In this document: positions 59,246 to 64,000 of the stretch, piece after piece
How the letters are laid out: each line of letters opens with the position of its first letter
Position numbering within the stretch: the stretch's first letter is position 1
NCBI RefSeq assembly: GCF_000819805.1
Contig: NZ_CDCE01000016.1
Span: 1 to 64,000, forward strand
Direction of reading: 5' to 3'
DNA length: 64,000 bases
Source of the DNA: Aeromonas diversa CDC 2478-85
GTDB lineage: Bacteria > Pseudomonadota > Gammaproteobacteria > Enterobacterales > Aeromonadaceae
Program-made: the position numbers and the translations under genes
The notes under the pieces: model-generated
The model's input: the letters and a program-made list of their open reading frames with translations, nothing else
Databases searched by the model: none
What the model was told of the DNA's origin: nothing

Positions 59246-60574
59246 CTACACAATATTCTTTAGCAAAATCTTGGAGCGGCGCTGCCAGTTGTAGAGACGC
59301 TGCTTGGCCACCGGCAGATCCTCTACCACCACGGGGTGGAAGCCGCGCTCCTGGAACCAGTGGATGGAGCGGGTGGTGAGCACAAAGAGGCGCTCGATCC
59401 CTTGCCGGCGAGCCTGCTCGCTGACCCGACTGACCAGCATGTCGCCTCTATGGCCGCTGCGGTAGTCGGGATGAATGGCCACGCAGGCCATCTCGGCCAT
59501 CGCCTCGTCGGGAAAGCTGTAGAGGGCGGCGCAGCCGATGATGAGGCCATCGCGCTCGATCACGGTGAAGTGATCGATCTCCATCTCCAGCTGCTCCCGG
59601 GAGCGGCGCACCAGGATCCCTTCTTCCTCCAGGGGGCGGATGAGATCCAATATGCCGCCGATGTCGTCTATGGTCGCAGAGCGCGCCCGCTCGGCGCTCT
59701 CGCGCACTATCTGGGTGCCCACCCCCTCCCGGGTGAAGAGCTCCTGCAACAGGGCCCCGTCTTCGGTGTAGCTCACCAGATGGGAGCGCGGCACACCGCC
59801 GCGGCAGGAGGCGATGGCGGCGCGCAGATAACGGGCCGTGCCCGAGAGGTGGTCCCCCTCCTGCGCGAGCAGGGCCAGATGCTCTTGTGCCTCTTCGGGG
59901 AAGAGCTCGGAGATGGCATTGCCCCCCGCATCGAGCACTCCCTGATGGGAGCTAAAGCAGATGAGCTTGTCGGCCTTCAGGTCGATGGCGATCCGTTGGG
60001 CGACCTCTTCCGAGCAGAGGTTGAAGCTCTCTCCGGTGACCGAGCAACCGATGGGGGAGATGAGCACCAGATTCTGCTGATCCAGCTGGCGGCGGATCCC
60101 GTCGGTGTCGATGCGCCGCACCCGGCCGCTCAGGCAGTAGTCCACCCCTTCATCGACACCCAGTGGTTGGGCGGTCACGAAGTTGCCACTGACCACGCTG
60201 ATGCGGGCACCCTGCATGGGGGTGTGAGCCAGCCCCATGGAGAGGCGGGAGGTGATCTCAAACTGCATGCCGCCGCACACCTGCTTGATGATGGCGAGGC
60301 TCTCCTCGTCGGTGACCCGGGTCTGCTTGTGAAAGTGGGGGGCTATCTGATGGCGGGCCAGCGCCTCATCGATCTGGGAGCGGGCACCAAAGACCAGCAC
60401 CAGACGGATGCCCAGCGTCTGCAGCAGGGCGATATCGTTGATGATATTGCTGAAATTGGGGTGGCTGATGGTCTCACCCCCGGCCATCAGCACGAAGGTG
60501 CCCCCCCGGTGGAAGTTGACATAGGGGGTGGATTGACGGAACGCATTGACCAGATCGGGGTCCCTTTCACGCAC
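59246..60574 (-). CDS. argA: N-acetylglutamate synthase
   Basis: ArgA acetylates glutamate, the first step of arginine synthesis. The 442-residue protein has an amino-acid-kinase-like N-terminal domain (about 1-290), which binds arginine for feedback inhibition, and a C-terminal GNAT domain (about 295-442, with [16 protein letters not shown] and [15 protein letters not shown]). The start is GTG at 60574 with AAGG about eight bases upstream, giving a protein that aligns along its length with E. coli ArgA. Confidence 0.95.
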   Translation of the reverse strand: MRERDPDLVNAFRQSTPYVNFHRGGTFVLMAGGETISHPNFSNIINDIALLQTLGIRLVLVFGARSQIDEALARHQIAPHFHKQTRVTDEESLAIIKQVCGGMQFEITSRLSMGLAHTPMQGARISVVSGNFVTAQPLGVDEGVDYCLSGRVRRIDTDGIRRQLDQQNLVLISPIGCSVTGESFNLCSEEVAQRIAIDLKADKLICFSSHQGVLDAGGNAISELFPEEAQEHLALLAQEGDHLSGTARYLRAAIASCRGGVPRSHLVSYTEDGALLQELFTREGVGTQIVRESAERARSATIDDIGGILDLIRPLEEEGILVRRSREQLEMEIDHFTVIERDGLIIGCAALYSFPDEAMAEMACVAIHPDYRSGHRGDMLVSRVSEQARRQGIERLFVLTTRSIHWFQERGFHPVVVEDLPVAKQRLYNWQRRSKILLKNIV

Positions 60575-60610
60575 AGCGGAAACCTTAAATAGAAAGTCAC
60601 TAATGTGGTC

Positions 60611-60638
60611 AATATATGAAAATCAATTCACAAATCAA
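60611..60638 (-). promoter_or_regulatory. argA promoter with ARG box
   Basis: On the minus strand TTGATT (60633-60638) and TATATT (60611-60616) are 16 bp apart. An 18-base ARG box, TGTGAATTGATTTTCATA (60615-60632), matches WNTGAAT-WWWW-ATTCANW except for one core base and one central base. It fills the promoter spacer, so ArgR binding should exclude RNA polymerase. Confidence 0.75.
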
Positions 60639-60720
60639 GCTTGTTTATTCTGTCTGAGCTCTTTATTTCTTCAGGTGCTAGGATGACGGCATTGCAACCC
60701 GCATCAGAGGGGTGGTTCAG

Positions 60721-61074
60721 ATGACCCAACCGCATCTTGAGATCCCGGAACAGGAGCCCCTGGCCGCACGTTTGGCTCCCCAGCTGCTGCAACTGCTCAC
60801 GGCCTATGGCGACGGGGATCTGGCCGCCTTCTCGGCCCTCTTGCCCCCCGACTTCGTGGCCGGGGAGTACGGCGCCGAGCGGTTTCACAAGGGGAGCCTC
60901 CAGTTTCGCGAGCGCTTTGGCCCCTGCCTTCGTCTCACCTTTCTCACCCGGCTGCGCCGGGGTCACGATACCCTGCTGCTCTGGAAGGGCGCCTTCTCGA
61001 GTTGCGAGGATGAGTTGCTGCTCCACCTCAAAATCGGGGGGGAGGAGCGCGTCGAAGGGTTTTGGATCGTCTGA
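60721..61074 (+). CDS. Uncharacterised 117-residue protein
   Basis: A small soluble protein, divergent from argA. The ATG at 60721 has GAGGGG eight bases upstream; the in-frame GTG at 60712 lies inside that site. The pattern of an N-terminal helix (LLQLLTAYGDGDLAAFSALLP), an aromatic middle and a strand-rich C-terminus (LLLWKGAF, LLLHLKIGGEERVEGFWIV) suggests an NTF2/SnoaL-like cone fold. I recognise no family. Confidence 0.7.
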   Translation: MTQPHLEIPEQEPLAARLAPQLLQLLTAYGDGDLAAFSALLPPDFVAGEYGAERFHKGSLQFRERFGPCLRLTFLTRLRRGHDTLLLWKGAFSSCEDELLLHLKIGGEERVEGFWIV

Positions 61075-61141
61075 ACCCTCTTGATCCCAGGCCGGGCTCT
61101 CTCGTATTGTCGGGCGCTCATGGAGTCGTCAGGAGAGAGTA

Positions 61142-61777
61142 ATGGACAAAACCTGCATGGTATCGCCCACCGAAGCCCTGCCGGGGCGCAGCGAGCCCCA
61201 AGTTGTCAATCCGGTACATTTTGTCAACGGACATGCCACCGTCGGGCCCTGGCCCGAGGGGATGGCGGTTGCCTGGTTTGGCATGGGCTGTTTTTGGGGT
61301 GTCGAGCGCCTCTTCTGGCCGCAGGAGGGAGTCTGGTCGACGGCAGTGGGCTATCAGGGCGGGATGACCCCCCATCCTACTTACCAGGAGGTGTGTAGCG
61401 GCCTGACCGGCCATGCGGAGACGGTGCAAGTGGTCTTCGACCCGGCCCGTATTCGTTACGGGGATCTGCTTCGCCTCTTCTGGGAGCATCACGATCCGGC
61501 TCAGGGCATGCGTCAGGGAGGGGATGTGGGCACTCAGTATCGTTCGGTTATCTTCTATGCCGACGAGAGCCAGCGGGCCGAGGCCGAGGCGAGCCTGGCA
61601 GCCTATCAGGCCGCGATGGTGCAGAGCGGCGATGGCCGAGCCATCACCACCACCATCGCGCCTCTGGCACCCTTCTACTACGCCGAAGAGTATCATCAGC
61701 AGTATCTGGCCAAGAATCCGGAGGGGTACTGTGGTCTGGGTGGCATCGGCGTCTGCTTGCCCCCGGGCCTACATTGA
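61142..61777 (+). CDS. msrA: Peptide methionine-S-sulfoxide reductase MsrA
   Basis: MsrA reduces methionine-S-sulfoxide in proteins. The 211-residue enzyme has catalytic Cys50 in GMGCFWGVE, and the family segments [24 protein letters not shown] and [21 protein letters not shown]. Resolving Cys residues lie in the C-terminal [11 protein letters not shown]. The length matches enterobacterial MsrA with its N-terminal extension. Confidence 0.96.
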   Translation: MDKTCMVSPTEALPGRSEPQVVNPVHFVNGHATVGPWPEGMAVAWFGMGCFWGVERLFWPQEGVWSTAVGYQGGMTPHPTYQEVCSGLTGHAETVQVVFDPARIRYGDLLRLFWEHHDPAQGMRQGGDVGTQYRSVIFYADESQRAEAEASLAAYQAAMVQSGDGRAITTTIAPLAPFYYAEEYHQQYLAKNPEGYCGLGGIGVCLPPGLH

Positions 61778-61911
61778 ACGCTCACTGTACTGCGAGCAAA
61801 AAAATCAGAAATAAATTGAACTTCTTGTGGTCAACGTGCTCCAACCAGTTGAGCCCTCATGGATGAAGGCCCAGACCAGACACTTCTTGCCACACAAGAT
61901 GACAGCAAGCC

Positions 61912-61946
61912 AGGCCGCCCAATGCAACGGGCGGCCTGTTTCTTTT
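61912..61946 (+). terminator. Terminator between msrA and the DUF3802 gene
   Basis: AGGCCGCCC and GGGCGGCCT form a 9-bp stem with an eight-base loop, followed on the plus strand by GTTTCTTTT. It lies between convergent genes, 135 bp after the msrA stop; the intervening stretch shows nothing coding. Confidence 0.75.
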
Positions 61947-61962
61947 GGGGATGGGGCGAAGA

Positions 61963-62298
61963 TCAGCGGATGGCGCTGTCGAACAGATTCTTGATGAGGA
62001 TGATAAATTCGATGAGGAACTCCCGCTGGGCGGACGTTGCCGGGCGCTCCCACACGGCGGAAAGCACCTCTTGCAGATCGGCCACCACGGAGTCGGCCTC
62101 GCGCATGATCACAAAGCGTATCTTGGAGTCGAGTTGGGGGTTCTGCTCGCACAAGGCGATCAGGCTCTCGGCCACCTGGTCGCTCACCAGGTGTTCGATG
62201 CTCTCACCGCCGGCCTCATCGCTCTTTTGCTCGAACAGCCCCAGGCTCTCGACCAGATACTCGATAAGCGCCAGATACCCTTCACCGTCTACAACCAT
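61963..62298 (-). CDS. DUF3802 family protein
   Basis: A 111-residue mainly helical acidic protein starting MVVDGEGYLALIEYLVE, typical of DUF3802, a family of unknown function found in Vibrio, Shewanella and Aeromonas relatives. No signal peptide or membrane segment. Confidence 0.8.
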   Translation of the reverse strand: MVVDGEGYLALIEYLVESLGLFEQKSDEAGGESIEHLVSDQVAESLIALCEQNPQLDSKIRFVIMREADSVVADLQEVLSAVWERPATSAQREFLIEFIILIKNLFDSAIR

Positions 62299-62332
62299 TG
62301 TTGTGTCACTCAGTGTGTGATGGAAAATGAGG

Positions 62333-62818
62333 CTATTGTAGTGAGCCCACCGGGGATGACAATCGGTAACGCAGCCGATGGCGGGAAAAGAGTACCGAAC
62401 CGCGCCGGACCTGCTCGATCGCCGTGACCTGAAAACCCAGTTTTAAAAATAGCCCAAGACTCAGCAGGCTGGCCTCGGTCTGCAGGGCTGGGAATCCCTG
62501 ATGGCGGGCATAGGCGATCGCTTCGGTCACCAGATGCTCACCGAACCCGCGGCGCTGGTAAGCCGGTGCGACATAGAGAAGGCCCAGATGGGCATCTTTG
62601 GTCACGGTGACAAACCCCACCGGCTCCTGCCCAAGCCAGGCCACCCAACCCCGACTGATGGTCAGCTCGTTGACGAAGGCGGGGCTGCGGGCGCCGACCG
62701 CCCAGGCTTCGACCTGCTGTGGTGTGTAGTGCTCGGGTGCCGCCTGGCGCACCGCGTGCTCAAACAGGGCGGCGAGCCTGGGGTGATCCTCGGCCTGCAT
62801 CCTCTCTATGGTTAGCAT
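62333..62818 (-). CDS. GNAT family N-acetyltransferase
   Basis: A 161-residue acetyltransferase with the acetyl-CoA-binding motif LYVAPAYQRRGFGEHLVTEAI and C-terminal EASLLSLGLFLKLGF. The substrate is unknown. The ATG at 62818 overlaps the end of the yjbR-like gene by 7 bp, so both are probably read from one message. Confidence 0.87.
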   Translation of the reverse strand: MLTIERMQAEDHPRLAALFEHAVRQAAPEHYTPQQVEAWAVGARSPAFVNELTISRGWVAWLGQEPVGFVTVTKDAHLGLLYVAPAYQRRGFGEHLVTEAIAYARHQGFPALQTEASLLSLGLFLKLGFQVTAIEQVRRGSVLFSRHRLRYRLSSPVGSLQ

Positions 62819-63168
62819 GGGGCCAGCCCTTGCAGGCGGCGGGGCAGGGTGGCGCGTACCCTCTGATAGGAGTGGTGTGCCCACTCCTGCCACAGTTCGT
62901 CGGCCAGGGTCTCCCGCAAGGTGACGCTGTTCCAGTGGCGTTTGTTCATGTGCCAGCCCGGGGTCACTTCGGGATGGATCTCGCGCAGCAGCAGCGCCAG
63001 CTCGGGATCGCACTTGAGGTTGAGCACCATGGGATGGGCCTCCCAGCGCAGCAGGGCAAACATCTTGCCGTGCAGACGATAGACCAGCACCTCAGGTCCG
63101 AAGGGGGTATCTTCGGTGGCGGCGGGGAGGCTTAGCAGGTGATCCCGCACGGCAGTGAGCGTTATCAA
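62812..63168 (-). CDS. MmcQ/YjbR family protein
   Basis: A 118-residue protein matching the YjbR (CyaY-like fold) family: TEDTPFGPEVLVYRLHGKMFALL, NLKCDPELALLLRE, and PGWHMNKRHWNSV. The function is unknown, with DNA binding suggested for the family. No ATG fits; TTG at 63168 has GGAA about eight bases upstream and gives the family length (E. coli YjbR is also 118). The frame continues open far upstream only because it is antisense to the next gene. Confidence 0.82.
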   Translation of the reverse strand: MITLTAVRDHLLSLPAATEDTPFGPEVLVYRLHGKMFALLRWEAHPMVLNLKCDPELALLLREIHPEVTPGWHMNKRHWNSVTLRETLADELWQEWAHHSYQRVRATLPRRLQGLAPC

Positions 63169-63234
63169 GGTTCGTTCCGGCTTTTCTGTTAGAATCGGCC
63201 ACCCAGTATAACCCCGACAGAGGCGCATGCGCGG

Positions 63235-64000
63235 ATGCTCTATCACAAGACCTATGAAGTTGGGCCCGACAGGCCCTGGGTTGTCTTCGTCCACGGGGCG
63301 GGGGGGAGCTCTAACATCTGGTTTCGCCAGCTCAAGGCGTATCGGGAACGCTTCAACGTGCTGCTGCTCGATCTGCGTGGCCACGGCCACTCCCATCGGT
63401 TGCAACAGGTGGTGCAGGGTAAATACAGCTTTCGGGCCGTGACCGAGGATATCGTCAGCCTGCTCGATCATCTGGGGATCCAGCGTGCCCACTTCGTCGG
63501 CATCTCCCTTGGCACCATCCTTATTCGCCATCTGGCCGAGCTCTGTCCCGAGCGAGTCAAGAGCATGGTACTCGGCGGCGCCATCTTGCGCCTCGATATC
63601 CGCTCGCGCATCCTGGTGCAGCTGGGGCGACTCGGTCAGCACATCCTGCCCTACATGTGGCTCTATCGCCTGTTTGCCTTCATCATCATGCCGCGGGAGC
63701 GCCATCGCGAGTCGCGCCTGCTCTTCGTGCGCGAGGCGCGGCGCCTGTGCCAGAAGGAGTTCAAGCGCTGGTTTCGTCTCGCCACCGAGGTCAATCCCCT
63801 GATGCGCTACTTTCGCGAGCGGCCGGTCTCGATTCCGACCCTCTACATCATGGGGGAGGAGGACTACATGTTCCTCGCGCCGGTGCGCGAGCAGGTGGCG
63901 CGCGATCCCTACAGCGAGTTGGCGGTGATCGAGGGGTGTGGCCACGTCTGCAACGTGGAGAGCCCGGAGCGCTTCAACCGCCAATCCATCGCCTTTCTTG
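63235..64000 (+). CDS. Alpha/beta-fold hydrolase (3' end outside window)
   Basis: An open frame from the ATG at 63235 to the window edge, at least 255 residues. It has VVFVHGAGGSSNIW, DLRGHGHSH, the nucleophile elbow GISLGT, the acid loop MGEEDYMF and the catalytic His in EGCGHVCNVESPERF. It is a typical alpha/beta hydrolase with a cap region (about 130-195). The substrate is unknown. It is divergent from the yjbR-like gene; TAGAAT at 63190-63195 may be its -10. Confidence 0.85.
   Translation, partial: MLYHKTYEVGPDRPWVVFVHGAGGSSNIWFRQLKAYRERFNVLLLDLRGHGHSHRLQQVVQGKYSFRAVTEDIVSLLDHLGIQRAHFVGISLGTILIRHLAELCPERVKSMVLGGAILRLDIRSRILVQLGRLGQHILPYMWLYRLFAFIIMPRERHRESRLLFVREARRLCQKEFKRWFRLATEVNPLMRYFRERPVSIPTLYIMGEEDYMFLAPVREQVARDPYSELAVIEGCGHVCNVESPERFNRQSIAFL

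Noticed and set aside
59006..59263. Small open frames on both strands between lysC and argA
   Set aside because: The interval is fully explained by the lysine riboswitch and lysC promoter.
63171..63984. N-terminal extension of the yjbR-like frame
   Set aside because: It is antisense to the alpha/beta hydrolase starting at 63235 and its sequence is low-complexity; only the last 118 codons match a family.

Overview
The window is a 64 kb chromosomal segment of a GC-rich gammaproteobacterium, most likely an Aeromonas. The evidence is protein-level similarity and gene order recalled from enterics, not a database search. Two blocks keep the Escherichia coli order: yoaA-tsaB-slp-fadD-rnd, and ybaN-apt-dnaX-ybaB-recR-htpG-adk-hemH-gsk. 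Almost all of it is core genome. I see no insertion sequence, prophage, CRISPR array, tRNA or rRNA.

Layout. 1-3290: 3' end of a very large RTX (calcium-binding repeat) protein, with near-identical 861-bp tandem units. 3342-10729: complete minus-strand histidine operon hisGDCBHAFI(E), with a hisL leader peptide holding six consecutive His codons and an attenuator. 10839-18238: a small disordered protein ending in a sliding-clamp-binding-like motif, then yoaA, tsaB, an Slp lipoprotein, an alpha/beta hydrolase, fadD and rnd. 18192-20502 (minus): a periplasmic binding-like protein, a DksA/TraR-like zinc-finger protein and dusC. 20608-31618: the ybaN...gsk block, with a periplasmic SUOX-like protein inserted between ybaB and recR and a MAPEG protein before gsk. 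31760-39491: a chemoreceptor, a DUF2750 protein, two overlapping HD-GYP genes and SOS polymerase II (polB). 39543-41861 (minus): M28 aminopeptidase and PbpG. 42048-49222 (minus): the nitrite-ammonification operon nrfABCDE-dsbE-nrfFG. 49538-53691 (minus): anaerobic glycerol-3-phosphate dehydrogenase glpABC. 53830-60574 (minus): PilZ protein, YchJ, an LTA-synthase-like sulfatase, lysC behind a lysine riboswitch, and argA. 60721-64000: a small unknown protein, msrA, a DUF3802 protein, a GNAT acetyltransferase, a YjbR protein and a truncated alpha/beta hydrolase.

How the genes fit together. The glp and nrf operons lie head to tail and share an anaerobic theme. GlpABC feeds electrons from glycerol-3-phosphate to quinone; NrfD/NrfC can pass quinol electrons through NrfB to NrfA. 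Each operon has an FNR-like box upstream. The biosynthetic genes show classic end-product control signals: a His-codon attenuator, a lysine riboswitch for lysC, an ARG box inside the argA promoter and a PurR-like box before gsk. Two textbook sigma-32 promoters precede ybaB and htpG, and polB has a LexA-like box in its promoter.

The most interesting lead is the 82-residue protein upstream of yoaA. Its C-terminal QIDLFV resembles a beta-clamp-binding peptide; PolB in this same window ends in QLDLF.
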